Both the position numbers and the translations under genes were made by a program. The notes beneath the pieces were generated by a model, which searched no databases, was not told the origin of the DNA, and worked only from the letters and a program-made list of their open reading frames with translations. From Labrys monachus (GTDB lineage Bacteria > Pseudomonadota > Alphaproteobacteria > Rhizobiales > Labraceae), in assembly GCF_030814655.1 (NCBI RefSeq), contig NZ_JAUSVK010000001.1, positions 4,781,001 through 4,845,000 on the forward strand: DNA of 64,000 bases. Direction: 5' to 3'. Shown one piece after another: positions 22,910 through 32,806 of the stretch; positions within the stretch are counted from its first letter, which is position 1; each line of letters starts with the position of its first letter.

Positions 22910-23938
22910 TCAGGCGTTGCTGGACGCCGCCCACAGATTGACGTTGCCGTCCTGGGCATGGCCGTCGATCTCCGCCAGTTCGGCGGGCTCGAAGGAGAGG
23001 TTCTTCAGCGCGGCCACGCAATCCTCGATCTGCTCGGGCCGGCTGGCGCCGATCAGGGCCGAGGTCATGCGCGGATCGCGCAGGACCCAGGCGAGCGCCA
23101 TCTGCGCCAGGGACTGGCCGCGCCGCTTGGCGATCTCGTCGAGGCCGCGCAGGCGGGCGAGATTGTCCTCGCTGAGCTGGTTGGGCGAAAGCGATTTGCC
23201 CGCCGCCGCACGGCTCTCCTTGGGAATGCCGTTGAGATATTTGTTGGTCAGCACGCCCTGGGCGAGCGGGGTGAAGGCGATGCAGCCGGCGCCTTCGGCG
23301 GCGAGCCGGTCGAGCAGCCCATCTTCCTCCACCCAGCGGTTGAGCATGGAGTAGCTCGGCTGGTGGATGAGCAGGGGCGTGCCCAGGCTGCGGAGGATGG
23401 CGGCGGCTTCCGCCGTCCGCGCCGATCCGTAGGAGGATATGCCGACATAGTGCGCCTTGCCCTGGCGGACCGCATCGTGCAGCGCCCCCATGGTCTCCTC
23501 GAGCGGCGTGTTGGGATCGAAGCGATGGGAATAGAAGATGTCGACGGTGTCGATGCCCATCCGCTTCAGGCTGCGGTCGAGGCTCGACAGCACATATTTG
23601 CGGCTTCCCCATTCGCCATAGGGGCCCGGCCACATGCGGTAGCCGGCCTTGGTCGAGATCACCAGCTCGTCGCGATGGGAGGCGAAGTCGGTCTTGAGGA
23701 TGCGTCCGAAGGTCTCTTCGGCCGAGCCGGGCGGCGGGCCGTAATTGTTGGCGAGATCGAAATGGGTGATGCCGAGATCGAAGGCGCGGCGGCACAGCGC
23801 CCTCGCATTCTCATAGGGAACGTCTCCGCCGAAATTGTGCCACAGGCCCAGCGAGATCAGGGGCAGGTCGAGGCCCGAGCGGCCGCTGCGCCGGTATTTC
23901 ATGGTGCTGTAACGATCTTTGTCGGCAACATAGGTCAT
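22910..23938 (-). CDS. yghZ: L-glyceraldehyde 3-phosphate reductase (YghZ-type aldo/keto reductase)
   Basis: 342 residues of the AKR14 group. SLGLWHNFG, THFDLANNYGPPPGSAEE, STKAGYxMWPGPYG and LIHQPSYSMLNRWV match the YghZ type throughout. The catalytic tetrad is Asp61, Tyr66, Lys97 and His138. YghZ reduces L-glyceraldehyde 3-phosphate with NADPH and also detoxifies methylglyoxal; which matters here is not known. It stands alone on the minus strand with about 200 bases between it and the symporter gene. Confidence 0.9.
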   Translation of the reverse strand: MTYVADKDRYSTMKYRRSGRSGLDLPLISLGLWHNFGGDVPYENARALCRRAFDLGITHFDLANNYGPPPGSAEETFGRILKTDFASHRDELVISTKAGYRMWPGPYGEWGSRKYVLSSLDRSLKRMGIDTVDIFYSHRFDPNTPLEETMGALHDAVRQGKAHYVGISSYGSARTAEAAAILRSLGTPLLIHQPSYSMLNRWVEEDGLLDRLAAEGAGCIAFTPLAQGVLTNKYLNGIPKESRAAAGKSLSPNQLSEDNLARLRGLDEIAKRRGQSLAQMALAWVLRDPRMTSALIGASRPEQIEDCVAALKNLSFEPAELAEIDGHAQDGNVNLWAASSNA

Positions 23939-24139
23939 GGCAATTCCAAGAATGCAAATGGGGAGGGACGGTCAGGAAGCGTCAAGCCGAAGGAAAATGC
24001 CCCGCTTCGGCGCCGCCTTCAATCACAATGCTTCATCCCGGATAAAAAAAGATCATAAACGGTCATCTGCCTTCATATCGGCGCCGTCGATCCCATGGGT
24101 AAGGGCAGGCCGAGGCCCGCCCTTACCTTGCAGCATCGC

Positions 24140-25687
24140 TCACCGTGCCCTGGCGGCATCCTCGTAATCGGCGGCCCGGGTCTCGTCCGCGGCCCTGCCG
24201 GGCACGACCGCCGTGATCACCACGGCCACCGCGGCGTTGATCGCCAGCGCGACCAGCCCGATATAGAATGTGGTCCCGAAGATCGGCACCGCCGTGACCA
24301 GCGCCGTCGGCCCCCAGCACAGATAGCTGCCGGCCAGCATGCCGGCGGCCCAGCCGGCGAGCAGCGCCCAGCCGCTGAACCAGCGGGTGTAGAGGCCGGC
24401 GACGACCGCCGGGAAGATCTGCAGCATCCAGACCCCGCCGAGCAGCTGCAGGTCGAGGGCGAATTTCGTCGGCAGCCAGATGATCACCACGAGCGCGCCG
24501 AGCTTGACGATCAGCGACATCAGCTTGGCGAGGAAGGATTCCTTTTCCGGCGAGATGCGCGGCTCGATGAACGGCTTCCAGATGTTGCGGGTGAAGGTGT
24601 TGGCGGCGCCGATCGACATCACGGCCGCCGGCACGAGGGCGCCGATGGCGATCGCGGCGAAGCAGAAGCCGGCGAACCAGCTCGGAAACATCTGCCGCAC
24701 CAGCAGCGGCACGGCCTGCTGCGGATCGGTGACCTTGATGCCGGCGGCGAGCGCCATGAGCCCCAGCAGCGCGATGAGGCCGAGCACCAGCGAATAGGCC
24801 GGCAGCGTCACGGCGTTGCGGCGGATGACATGCGGGCTCGAAGCGGCCAGCGTGCCCGTCATGGCATGGGGATACATGAACAGCGCCATGGCCGAGCCGA
24901 TCGACAGGGAGACGAACAGCCAGGTCTGCGAAGGGGCCAGCGTCAGGCCGATGGCAGGAGCCGGATTGCCCGCGGCCGTCGCCGCCGCGATCTTGGCGTC
25001 GAATGCCGCCTTCGCCCCGTCGAACACCGCGCCGTAGCCGCCGAGCTTGGCGGGAATCACGATGACGGCGGCGATGACGAAGACATAGATCATGATGTCC
25101 TTGACGAAGGCGATCATCGCCGGCGCCCGCAAGCCGCTCTTGTAGGTGTAGAGGGCGAGGATGATGAAGGCGATGGTCAGCGGCAGATGCGAAGCGATCC
25201 CGCTGCCCTGGAAGCCCAGCGCCTGGATGACCTTTTCCATGCCGACGAGTTGCAGGGCGATGTAGGGCATGGTGGCGAGGATGCCGGTGAAGGCCACGGC
25301 CAGCTCCAGCCAGCGATTGCCGTAACGCCCGGCGATGAAGTCGGCGCCGGTCAAATGGCCGTGGCGATGGGTGACGTTCCACAGCCTCGGCATGATCAGG
25401 AAGATCAGCGGATAGATCAGGATCGTATAGGGCACGGCGAAGAAGCCGTAGGCGCCGACGGCATACATCACGCCGGGCACGGCGATCACCGTATAGGCGG
25501 TATAGAGGTCGCCCCCGAGCAGGAACCAGGTGATCCACGGCCCGAAGCGCCGGCCGCCGAGGCCCCATTCGTGCAGCTGGCTGAGGTCGCCCGACTGCCA
25601 GCGGGCAGCCACGAATCCGACGATGGTGACGAGGGCGAAGAAGAAGACGAAGACGGCCGTCGCCGTCCAGTCGAGATTGTCGATCAT
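24140..25687 (-). CDS. mctP: Sodium:solute symporter, monocarboxylate permease MctP-like
   Basis: 515 residues from the ATG at 25687, whose ATGA overlaps the stop of the upstream DUF3311 gene; an ATG at 25705 is also in frame. About 13 membrane segments of the SSS family are evident, with the conserved GGRRFGPWITWFLLGGDLYTAYT stretch near the N-terminus (residues 45-68) and LTGADFIAGRYGNRWLE. MctP of rhizobia carries lactate, pyruvate, propionate and some amino acids. DUF3311 plus SSS is a standard pair. The substrate is inferred from similarity. Confidence 0.83.
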   Translation of the reverse strand: MIDNLDWTATAVFVFFFALVTIVGFVAARWQSGDLSQLHEWGLGGRRFGPWITWFLLGGDLYTAYTVIAVPGVMYAVGAYGFFAVPYTILIYPLIFLIMPRLWNVTHRHGHLTGADFIAGRYGNRWLELAVAFTGILATMPYIALQLVGMEKVIQALGFQGSGIASHLPLTIAFIILALYTYKSGLRAPAMIAFVKDIMIYVFVIAAVIVIPAKLGGYGAVFDGAKAAFDAKIAAATAAGNPAPAIGLTLAPSQTWLFVSLSIGSAMALFMYPHAMTGTLAASSPHVIRRNAVTLPAYSLVLGLIALLGLMALAAGIKVTDPQQAVPLLVRQMFPSWFAGFCFAAIAIGALVPAAVMSIGAANTFTRNIWKPFIEPRISPEKESFLAKLMSLIVKLGALVVIIWLPTKFALDLQLLGGVWMLQIFPAVVAGLYTRWFSGWALLAGWAAGMLAGSYLCWGPTALVTAVPIFGTTFYIGLVALAINAAVAVVITAVVPGRAADETRAADYEDAARAR

Positions 25688-25854
25688 CGCGATTCGACCT
25701 TCCATGCGAGGTAGACGAACAGCGAGGAGAGCGGGACCAGCAACAGGAGATACCAGTAGAAGAAAGGCAGGCCGAACAGCACGGGATCGACGCGGTTATA
25801 GAGCGGCGTCAACAGAGCCAGCACGCATGGTATCAGCAACAGGACATATTTCAT
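25684..25854 (-). CDS. DUF3311 small membrane protein, partner of the symporter
   Basis: 56 residues from the ATG at 25854, with GGGGGAG six bases upstream. Two hydrophobic segments (LLLIPCVLALLTPLYN and FFYWYLLLLVPLSSLFVYLAW) separated by a short loop. DUF3311 proteins accompany SSS symporters and are thought to be accessory subunits. The gene overlaps mctP by four bases, so the two are translationally coupled. Confidence 0.85.
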   Translation of the reverse strand: MKYVLLLIPCVLALLTPLYNRVDPVLFGLPFFYWYLLLLVPLSSLFVYLAWKVESR

Positions 25855-25951
25855 GGCATCTCCCCCGGAATGCTTCATGCGACGGCCGAAGCCGAATCCC
25901 GCCGGTCTGCGAAGCGCTGAAGCCTCCGTCTTATTACCCCGGGCGGGAGAG

Positions 25952-25980
25952 CCTGTCCAGAGGGGAAATCCCGGGACAGG
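25952..25980 (-). terminator. Hairpin just after hutC
   Basis: CCTGTCC and GGACAGG form a 7-base stem around a 15-base loop, directly after the hutC stop codon and before the DUF3311 gene. No T run follows, so termination is uncertain; it may separate hutC from the transporter pair. Confidence 0.4.
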
Positions 25981-26718
25981 TCACGAAGGCGAAAAGCGGG
26001 CGACCAGTTGGTGCCGGTCGCCGGGATAGGTGAAGCGCACGGCCGTCACCGTCTGCTCGCCGCGCCAGGTCCGGCGTTCGACCACCAGGCAGGCGGTGCC
26101 GCCGTCGAGCCCCAGCATGGCCGCCGTCTCGCCCCGGACCGCCACCGCCTGGATGTGATGCTCTGCGACGGTCCAGGGGATATGCCTGGTCAGCCACGCG
26201 CCCGGCGGCTCGCGCGCGAAATCGGCATCCGCCGCCGGCGGGACGGCATCGACGTTGACGAGGCGTTCCTCCAGGCAGAACGGAGCCTCGCCGGCGAAAT
26301 GGCGGCAGGTCAGGGCGATGACGCGGGAGGCGTCGTCGAGCCTGAGGCGCAGCCGGTCGGCGGCGGTCTCCGGCTGTTCCTGCCGGCGGACGAGATCGAA
26401 GCGATAGGGCAGTCCGAGCGCCCCGACCTCCGCCTCGATACTGTGGATAGCGAGGACCGCCGCCTCGCTGCGCGGCCGCGCCACGAAGCTGCCGGCCTTG
26501 CGGCGGCGCTCGATCAGGCCGGATGCGGCGAGCTGGGTCAGGGCCTTGTTGACCGTCATGCGCGAGCAGCGGTAGCGTTCGGTCAGCTCGACCTCGAAGG
26601 GAATGCGGTGGCCGGGCGGCCATTCGCCGGACACGATGCGCGCTTCGAGATCCCCGAGGATGCGCTGATGCAGCGTCGTCGCCCCGGCAGGTGCCCCTCC
26701 GGCCTGAAATTCGCTCAT
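25981..26718 (-). CDS. hutC: Histidine utilization repressor HutC (GntR family)
   Basis: 245 residues: an N-terminal GntR winged helix (LHQRILGDLEARI, SRMTVNKALTQLAASGLIERR) and a C-terminal UTRA ligand domain (IPWTVAEHHIQAV, CLVVERRTWRG, AVRFTYPGDRHQL). HutC binds urocanate and represses hut genes. It is divergent from hutI, with a palindromic site in the shared 105-base spacer, so it likely controls both directions and perhaps the downstream symporter. Confidence 0.93.
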   Translation of the reverse strand: MSEFQAGGAPAGATTLHQRILGDLEARIVSGEWPPGHRIPFEVELTERYRCSRMTVNKALTQLAASGLIERRRKAGSFVARPRSEAAVLAIHSIEAEVGALGLPYRFDLVRRQEQPETAADRLRLRLDDASRVIALTCRHFAGEAPFCLEERLVNVDAVPPAADADFAREPPGAWLTRHIPWTVAEHHIQAVAVRGETAAMLGLDGGTACLVVERRTWRGEQTVTAVRFTYPGDRHQLVARFSPS

Positions 26719-26779
26719 CGCTGTCCCGTCCTCGCCCGATGGGGAAGGGTCCCATCAATGTCCTTGCGCGTCAATTTAT

Positions 26780-26791
26780 ATGTCTATACAT
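26780..26791. promoter_or_regulatory. Probable HutC operator (ATGTCTATACAT)
   Basis: A 12-base imperfect palindrome with ATGT/ACAT arms of the TGTnTAnACA kind, in the only AT-rich part of the hutC-hutI spacer and overlapping a possible -10 (TATACA, 26785-26790) for hutI. Location between the repressor and its operon supports the assignment. Confidence 0.6.
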
Positions 26792-26823
26792 GATTCCGGC
26801 AGTCGATCGCAGCGGAGAGGGCG

Positions 26824-28065
26824 ATGTCGAAAGACGGCGAAGATCTTCACCTGTGGCGGAATGCGCGCCTGGCCCGCCTGGCCGGAGGCCATGCCGGACC
26901 GGCCCCCGCCGGGCTCGACATCGTCGAGAAGGGCGCTGTCGCCGCCCGCGGCGCCCGCATCGTCTTCGCCGGGCCGGAAGCCGAGCTTCCCGCCGGCCTC
27001 GCGGCGCAGGCCGCCACCCGCACCGACTGCGAAGGCCGCTGGATCACGCCCGGCCTGATCGATTGCCACACCCATCTCGTCTTCGGAGGCGATCGCGCGC
27101 GCGAATTCGAGCTCAGGCTCAACGGCGCCAGCTATGAGGAGGTCGCCCGGGCCGGCGGCGGCATCGTCTCCACCGTGAGCGCGACGCGCGCGGCGAGCGA
27201 CGACGCCCTCGTGGCGGGGGCCCTGCCCCGCCTCGACCATCTCCTGCGCGAAGGCGTGACCACGGTCGAGATCAAGTCCGGCTACGGGCTCGACACCGCC
27301 ACCGAGCGCAGCATGCTGCGCGCCGCACGCAGGCTCGGGACGGAACGCCCGGTCGGTGTCGTCACCAGCTTTCTCGGCGCCCATGCGCTGCCGGTCGAGG
27401 CCCATGGCGACAAGGAGGCCTATATCGACCTCCTGTGCCGGGAAATGCTGCCCGCCATCGCCGCCGAAGGGCTCGCCGATGCGGTCGACGGCTTTTGCGA
27501 AGGCATCGCCTTCTCGCCCGCGCAGATCGCCCGGGTGTTCGCCGCCGCAAAGGAGGCGGGCCTTCCGGTCAAGCTTCATGCCGACCAGCTGTCGAACCTG
27601 CATGGGGCGAAGCTCGCGGCGGACCATGGCGCCCTGTCGGCCGACCACCTCGAATATACCGACGAGGAGGGCGCCGCCGCCATGGCGGCCGCCGGCACCG
27701 TCGCGGTGGTGCTGCCCGGCGCCTTCTATTTCCTGCGCGAGACGCAGCGCCCGCCCATCGACGCCTTCCGCCGGCACGGCGTCGCCCTGGCGATCGCCAC
27801 CGACTGCAATCCCGGCTCCTCGCCGCTGACATCCCCTCTCCTCGCCATGAACATGGCCGCCACCCTGTTCCGCATGACGGTCGACGAGTGCATCGCCGGC
27901 TTCACCCGCAACGCCGCGCGGGCGCTCGGCAGGCTGCACGAGACCGGCACGCTCGAACCCGGCAAATATTGCGATCTCGCCATCTGGGACATCGAGCGCC
28001 CGGCAGAGCTCGTCTACCGCCTCGGCTTCAATCCGCTCTACAAACGCATCTGGAGAGGTTCGTGA
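26824..28065 (+). CDS. hutI: Imidazolonepropionase
   Basis: 413 residues from an ATG with GGAGAGGG just upstream. HutI opens imidazolonepropionate to formiminoglutamate, the third step of histidine degradation. Metal-binding and catalytic motifs: [32 protein letters not shown] and TDCNPGSSP with the catalytic Asp. First gene of the operon; hutH overlaps its stop by four bases. Confidence 0.95.
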   Translation: MSKDGEDLHLWRNARLARLAGGHAGPAPAGLDIVEKGAVAARGARIVFAGPEAELPAGLAAQAATRTDCEGRWITPGLIDCHTHLVFGGDRAREFELRLNGASYEEVARAGGGIVSTVSATRAASDDALVAGALPRLDHLLREGVTTVEIKSGYGLDTATERSMLRAARRLGTERPVGVVTSFLGAHALPVEAHGDKEAYIDLLCREMLPAIAAEGLADAVDGFCEGIAFSPAQIARVFAAAKEAGLPVKLHADQLSNLHGAKLAADHGALSADHLEYTDEEGAAAMAAAGTVAVVLPGAFYFLRETQRPPIDAFRRHGVALAIATDCNPGSSPLTSPLLAMNMAATLFRMTVDECIAGFTRNAARALGRLHETGTLEPGKYCDLAIWDIERPAELVYRLGFNPLYKRIWRGS

Positions 28066-29618
28066 ATCTGGATCCCAACCCCGTTCTGCTGCGTCCCGGC
28101 GACGTTTCCCTCGCGGGCTGGCGGGCGGTCTATCACGGCGCGCCGGTCACGCTTGACGAGGCCTGCCGCCCCCTCGTGGAGGCGAGCGCCCGCACCATCG
28201 CGGACATCATCGCCAAGGGCGAGCCCGTCTACGGCATCAATACCGGCTTCGGCAAGCTGGCGAGCGTGCGCATCGAGAATGCCGATCTCGCCATCCTCCA
28301 GCGCAACATCGTGCTGTCCCACGCCGCCGGCGTCGGCGACCCGCTTCCGGCCGACATCGTCAGGCTGGTGATGGCCCTGAAGCTGGCGAGTCTCGCCCAG
28401 GGCGCCTCGGGCGTCCAATGGGCGACGATCGAGCATCTGCGCCATTGCCTGGCGAAGGGCCTCATGCCCGTCATTCCCGGACAGGGGTCGGTCGGGGCGT
28501 CCGGCGATCTGGCGCCGCTCGCCCACATGACCGCCGCCCTGATGGGCGTCGGCGCCTTCTTCGTGGGCGGGGAGCGGGTGCCGGCCGCCGAGGCGCTGAC
28601 GCGAGCCGGCCTCGCCCCGCTCGTGCTCGGCCCGAAGGAAGGCCTCGCGCTGCTCAACGGCACGCAGGTCTCGACCGCCCTCGCGCTTGCCGGCCTGTTC
28701 CAGGCCGAACGCGTGTTCCAGGGCGCCCTCGTCACCGGCGCCCTGTCGACCGATGCGGCCCGGGGATCGGACGGCCCGTTCGACCGCCGCATCCATGTGC
28801 TGCGCGGCCATCGCGGCCAAGGCGAGGTCGCCGAAAGCCTGCGGGAACTGATGGCGGGCAGCGCCATCCGCGCTTCCCACCTCCTCGGCGACGAGCGGGT
28901 GCAGGATCCCTACTGCCTGCGCTGCCAGCCGCAGGTGATGGGCGCCTGCCTCGACCTGCTGCGCCAGGCCGCGGCGACGCTCGCCATCGAGGCGAACGGC
29001 GTGACCGACAATCCCCTGGTGTTCGCCGCCACCGGCGAGGTCATTTCGGGCGGCAATTTCCACGCCGAGCCCGTCGCCTTCGCCGCCGACATGATCGCCC
29101 TCGCTTTGTGCGAGATCGGCTCGATCAGCGAGCGCCGCATCGCCATGCTGGTCGACCCGGCCCTGTCCGGCATGCCGGCCTTCCTCACGCCGAAGCCCGG
29201 CCTCAATTCGGGCTTCATGATCCCGCAGGTGACGGCCGCCGCCCTGGTCTCGGAGAACAAGCAGCGCGCCTATCCGGCCAGCGTCGATTCGATCCCGACC
29301 TCCGCCAACCAGGAGGACCACGTCTCGATGGCGACCCATGGCGCCCGGCGCCTGCTCGCCATGAGCCGGAATGCCGCCGCCGTCGTCGGCATCGAATATC
29401 TCGCGGCGGCGCAGGGATGCGACTTCCATGCCCCGCTCCGGTCGAGCGAGGCGCTCGAACGCGCCCGCGCCCTGCTGCGCGCCGCCGTGCCCCCTCTCGC
29501 GGACGACCGGCATTTCGCGCCGGACATCGAAGCCGCGACCGCCCTGATCTGGAACGGCGATGCGCAGGCGGCCACGGGGCTGCCGCTGCTGGCCGCCGTG
29601 GTGGAGGACGCCGCATGA
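28062..29618 (+). CDS. hutH: Histidine ammonia-lyase
   Basis: 518 residues from a GTG that overlaps the hutI stop (GTGA). HutH deaminates histidine to urocanate. The self-forming MIO cofactor triad Ala146-Ser147-Gly148 is within [34 protein letters not shown] and [14 protein letters not shown] are also intact. Longer readings in the same frame start inside hutI and are rejected. Confidence 0.95.
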   Translation: MNLDPNPVLLRPGDVSLAGWRAVYHGAPVTLDEACRPLVEASARTIADIIAKGEPVYGINTGFGKLASVRIENADLAILQRNIVLSHAAGVGDPLPADIVRLVMALKLASLAQGASGVQWATIEHLRHCLAKGLMPVIPGQGSVGASGDLAPLAHMTAALMGVGAFFVGGERVPAAEALTRAGLAPLVLGPKEGLALLNGTQVSTALALAGLFQAERVFQGALVTGALSTDAARGSDGPFDRRIHVLRGHRGQGEVAESLRELMAGSAIRASHLLGDERVQDPYCLRCQPQVMGACLDLLRQAAATLAIEANGVTDNPLVFAATGEVISGGNFHAEPVAFAADMIALALCEIGSISERRIAMLVDPALSGMPAFLTPKPGLNSGFMIPQVTAAALVSENKQRAYPASVDSIPTSANQEDHVSMATHGARRLLAMSRNAAAVVGIEYLAAAQGCDFHAPLRSSEALERARALLRAAVPPLADDRHFAPDIEAATALIWNGDAQAATGLPLLAAVVEDAA

Positions 29619-30457
29619 CGGATCGCGACGGGGCTACGCCCGACTGGCTGCAGGTACGGCGCGGCCAGGCGCCGCTCGTGGTCAGCATTCCCCATACCGG
29701 CACCGAAATTCCCGACGGCATCGAGGCGAAGCTCGCTTCGCCCTGGCTGGCGCGCAAGGATGCCGACTGGTGGATCGACATCCTCTACGGTTTCGCCGCC
29801 GACCTCGACGCCACCATCGTGCGCACCGCGATCTCGCGCACGGTGATCGACGTCAACCGCGATCCTTCCGGCGTCTCGCTCTATCCGGGCCAGGCCACGA
29901 CGGAGCTGTGCCCGTCCACCACCTTCGACGGCGAGCCGCTCTACCGCGAAGGACAGGCGCCGGACGCCGAGGAGATCGCCCTGCGCCGGACCCGCTATTT
30001 CGACCCCTACCACCAGGCGCTGCACGCGGAGATCGCCCGCCTGAAGCAGCGCCACCGCACGCTCGTCGTCTATGACTGCCATTCGATCCGTTCGATCATT
30101 CCCCGCCTGTTCGAGGGGACGCTGCCGGTGTTCAATCTCGGCACCAACAGCGGCCGGAGCTGCCATCCGGCGCTCGCCGGCACGGTCGAGGCGCTGTGCC
30201 GGTCGAGCGGACGGGAGACTGCCGTCAACGGCCGCTTCAAGGGCGGCTACATCACCCGCAGCCTCGGCGAGCCGGACAAGGGCGTCCATGCCCTGCAGAT
30301 CGAGCTCGCCTGCCGCGGCTATGTCGACGAGCCGCTCGGGCCGGTCTCGGAGATGACCTGGCCGACGCCCTTCGACGCGGCCTATGCCGCGCCGCTCCGC
30401 GAGACGCTGGGCAGCATTCTCCATGCCTGCCTGGTCTTCGCGCGGGCGGCGCGCTGA
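29615..30457 (+). CDS. hutG: N-formylglutamate deformylase
   Basis: 280 residues from an ATG that overlaps the hutH stop (ATGA). FGase-family motifs: [49 protein letters not shown] and [11 protein letters not shown]. The enzyme hydrolyses N-formylglutamate to glutamate and formate, the last step of the five-step route. That route needs HutF, which is not in the window. Confidence 0.92.
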   Translation: MTDRDGATPDWLQVRRGQAPLVVSIPHTGTEIPDGIEAKLASPWLARKDADWWIDILYGFAADLDATIVRTAISRTVIDVNRDPSGVSLYPGQATTELCPSTTFDGEPLYREGQAPDAEEIALRRTRYFDPYHQALHAEIARLKQRHRTLVVYDCHSIRSIIPRLFEGTLPVFNLGTNSGRSCHPALAGTVEALCRSSGRETAVNGRFKGGYITRSLGEPDKGVHALQIELACRGYVDEPLGPVSEMTWPTPFDAAYAAPLRETLGSILHACLVFARAAR

Positions 30458-31044
30458 TGGCGATGCGCGTCATCCGCTTCGCCAGCCTGACGCCGACGCC
30501 CTGGAAGAACGGCGGCGGCACCACGACCGAAATCGCCGTCTCGCCCGATGGCGCCGGCCTGGAGAATTTCGACTGGCGCGTCTCGATCGCCGTGGTCGCC
30601 GGCGACGGGCCGTTCTCGCTGTTTCCGGGCATCGACCGCGCGCTGACGCTGATCGAGGGCGACGGCCTGGCGATGGCCATCGAGGGCCGGCCGCCTCTGA
30701 CGCTCACCACGGCATCCGACCCGCTGCCGTTCCCCGGCGACGTACCCGTCTCGGCGTCGCTGATCGGCGGGCCGATCCGCGACCTCAACGTCATGAGCCG
30801 GCGGGGCCGGATACGCCACCATGTCGCCAGGCACGACCTTCGCGCCGGCCCGGCCGCCCTGCCCTCCGGCGGCACGCGGCTGGTCGTCTCGCTGGGAAGC
30901 GGCCCGATGGCCGTCGGCGAGGCGGCCCTCACAATGGCTTTCGGCGACGTGATCGAGATGGCCGGGGAGAATCCGGTCAGCCTCCAGGGGTCCCACCCCG
31001 TGCTGATCATCTCGCTGACGGCTTCAGGCCCGGGCCTTCGGTAA
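30457..31044 (+). CDS. hutD: HutD family protein
   Basis: 195 residues; the ATG shares one base with the hutG stop (TGATG). LTPTPWKNGGGTTTEIAV, FDWRVSIA, GPFSLFPGIDR and RDLNVMSRRG are the HutD signatures on a double-cupin-like fold. HutD is thought to tune hut expression rather than catalyse a step. Last gene of the operon. Confidence 0.9.
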   Translation: MAMRVIRFASLTPTPWKNGGGTTTEIAVSPDGAGLENFDWRVSIAVVAGDGPFSLFPGIDRALTLIEGDGLAMAIEGRPPLTLTTASDPLPFPGDVPVSASLIGGPIRDLNVMSRRGRIRHHVARHDLRAGPAALPSGGTRLVVSLGSGPMAVGEAALTMAFGDVIEMAGENPVSLQGSHPVLIISLTASGPGLR

Positions 31045-31159
31045 CCTCGGAAGGGTGATCCCGCGCGGTCAGGGGCGCGGCACCGCCTCCGAGAGACAAG
31101 ACGGCCCGGATCGCTCCGAGCCGTCCCGTGATGAATGCCTGGAGGTCACCATCATGCCG

Positions 31160-31182
31160 GATCTGGTCTCGCGAACCAGATC
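31160..31182. other. Hairpin GATCTGGT / ACCAGATC in the hutD downstream region
   Basis: An 8-base perfect stem with a seven-base loop in the 256-base space between the converging hutD and oxidase genes. It lies within a possible 23-codon reading frame (31154-31225, plus) that has GGAGG eight bases upstream. I cannot tell if the peptide is real; the hairpin may be a terminator without a T run. Confidence 0.35.
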
Positions 31183-31300
31183 TTCCATCCGCCTGCGCGG
31201 CCATCCGATGACCGGAGCCGGATAGATCGTCATTCGAACCGCATCAACCGGCGAAGAGCCGTTCCGTTCCATCGCCGCGCGGCGCGGCGTGCGGAACGGC

Positions 31301-32638
31301 TCAAAAACCGGCTTCCACCGTCACCCGGGAACCGTCGCTGAAGCGCGAGAAGCGGAAGGGAGCGGGATCGACCACCGGATCGTCGCCCGCGACGAGATCC
31401 GCCATCAGGCGTCCCGCGCCGGGCCCGATGCCGAAGCCGTGGCCGGAAAAGCCCGTGGCCAGGAAGAAGCCCGGCACCGCCGCGACATCCGAGATGACGG
31501 GAACGGCGTCGGGGGTGACGTCGATCAGGCCGCCCCAGCGCTGCGCCTCCACCGCGCCGGCGAAAGCCGGATGCGCCTTGCGCAGACTGGCCAGCGCCGT
31601 GTCGAGCAGGCGGTGGTTCGGCGCGGGATCGAGCACCCGCACGGCCTCGAACGGTGTCGCTTCCTCGGCGTTCCAGCGTCGCTTCCAGCGCCACTCGTCG
31701 ACGAATTGCCGGCCGAGATGCAGCCTGACGCTGCGCCACTCCTTGAGGAACGCCGGCAGGAACGCCCCGAACAGGCGAAAGCTGTCCGGCGTGATCTCGG
31801 CCGTCGAGAGACCGCCATGGGCGACGGAGTAGCCGCCGTCGGCCCGCTTGCGGAAGGCGAAGTCGGAACCTGCCGCCGAGGTTTCAGGGGCACCGTCCAG
31901 CCTGTGGGTGCGCAGCACCGAGCCCAGCACCTTGAGCTGCGGCAGGGACAGGCCGAGATTGCCGCAGAACAGGCGCGACCATGCGCCGCCCGCCAGCACC
32001 ACCGCCTGGCAGGCGACCGGCCCCTTCTCGGTGACGACGCCGCTGACCCGCCCCGCCGCCGTCTCGACCGTCCGCACGGCGCAATCGGTCATCACCGTGC
32101 CGCCGAGGGCCTGCACCGCCCGCGCGATGGCCGGGGCGGCGATCGCCGGTTCGGCGCGCCCATCGGTCGGGGTGTAGAGCGCGCCCGCGATCCGGCGCTC
32201 GAGCCCCGGCATGACCTTGCGCGTCTCGTCCGCGGAGATCAGGCGCGAGCCGATCTGGTGGCGGCGGGCATGCTCGAGCCAGGGCTCGTAGCCCTGCATC
32301 TCGGCCTCGTTCTCGCACAGATAGAGGATGCCGCACTGCCGGAAGCCGACATCGGCTTCCACCACCCGATCCAGCCCCTTCCAGATGCGCAGGCTTTCCT
32401 GGATCAGCGGAATTTCGCGGCTGTCGCGGCCCATGGCCCGGCACCAGCCCCAATTGCGGCTCGACTGCTCGCCGGCGATGCGGCCTTTCTCGCACAGGAC
32501 CACGGAATGGCCCTTGCGCAGGAGGGCGAGCGCCGTGCTGACGCCGGCAATACCGCCGCCGATCACGACGACGTCGGCAGCCGCCGGCAGGTTGGCGGAG
32601 GGGGTAACCCGATCGACGGGGGGAGACATGAGAAGCAT
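31301..32638 (-). CDS. FAD-dependent oxidoreductase (DAO / glycine-D-amino-acid oxidase family)
   Basis: 445 residues from the ATG at 32638 (a second ATG at 32629 is also possible; neither has a strong ribosome site). The FAD Rossmann motif VVVIGGGIAGVSTALALLRKG is near residues 22-42, then GEQSSRNWGWCR, a feature of amine and opine-type oxidases, VVLAGGAWSRLF and a C-terminal FATGFSGHGFGIGPGAGR. It oxidises a C-N bond of some amino compound; substrate unknown. It converges on the hut operon. A longer open frame up to 33757 runs antisense to the next gene and is not coding. Confidence 0.83.
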   Translation of the reverse strand: MLLMSPPVDRVTPSANLPAAADVVVIGGGIAGVSTALALLRKGHSVVLCEKGRIAGEQSSRNWGWCRAMGRDSREIPLIQESLRIWKGLDRVVEADVGFRQCGILYLCENEAEMQGYEPWLEHARRHQIGSRLISADETRKVMPGLERRIAGALYTPTDGRAEPAIAAPAIARAVQALGGTVMTDCAVRTVETAAGRVSGVVTEKGPVACQAVVLAGGAWSRLFCGNLGLSLPQLKVLGSVLRTHRLDGAPETSAAGSDFAFRKRADGGYSVAHGGLSTAEITPDSFRLFGAFLPAFLKEWRSVRLHLGRQFVDEWRWKRRWNAEEATPFEAVRVLDPAPNHRLLDTALASLRKAHPAFAGAVEAQRWGGLIDVTPDAVPVISDVAAVPGFFLATGFSGHGFGIGPGAGRLMADLVAGDDPVVDPAPFRFSRFSDGSRVTVEAGF

Positions 32639-32806
32639 TCCGGAGAGGTTGCCGAAACATGCAACCGCAATCGTGTGTTCCGCAACCCTTTCGTGAGAAA
32701 TGCCCCTTCCCGCATGGCAGGCATGCCCGGCGGTATTTGCCGAAGCGATTCTGTGGTACTCATAGGCGGCCCGACTTTCGCACGGGTGCGCAACCCATGA
32801 GGCCCC

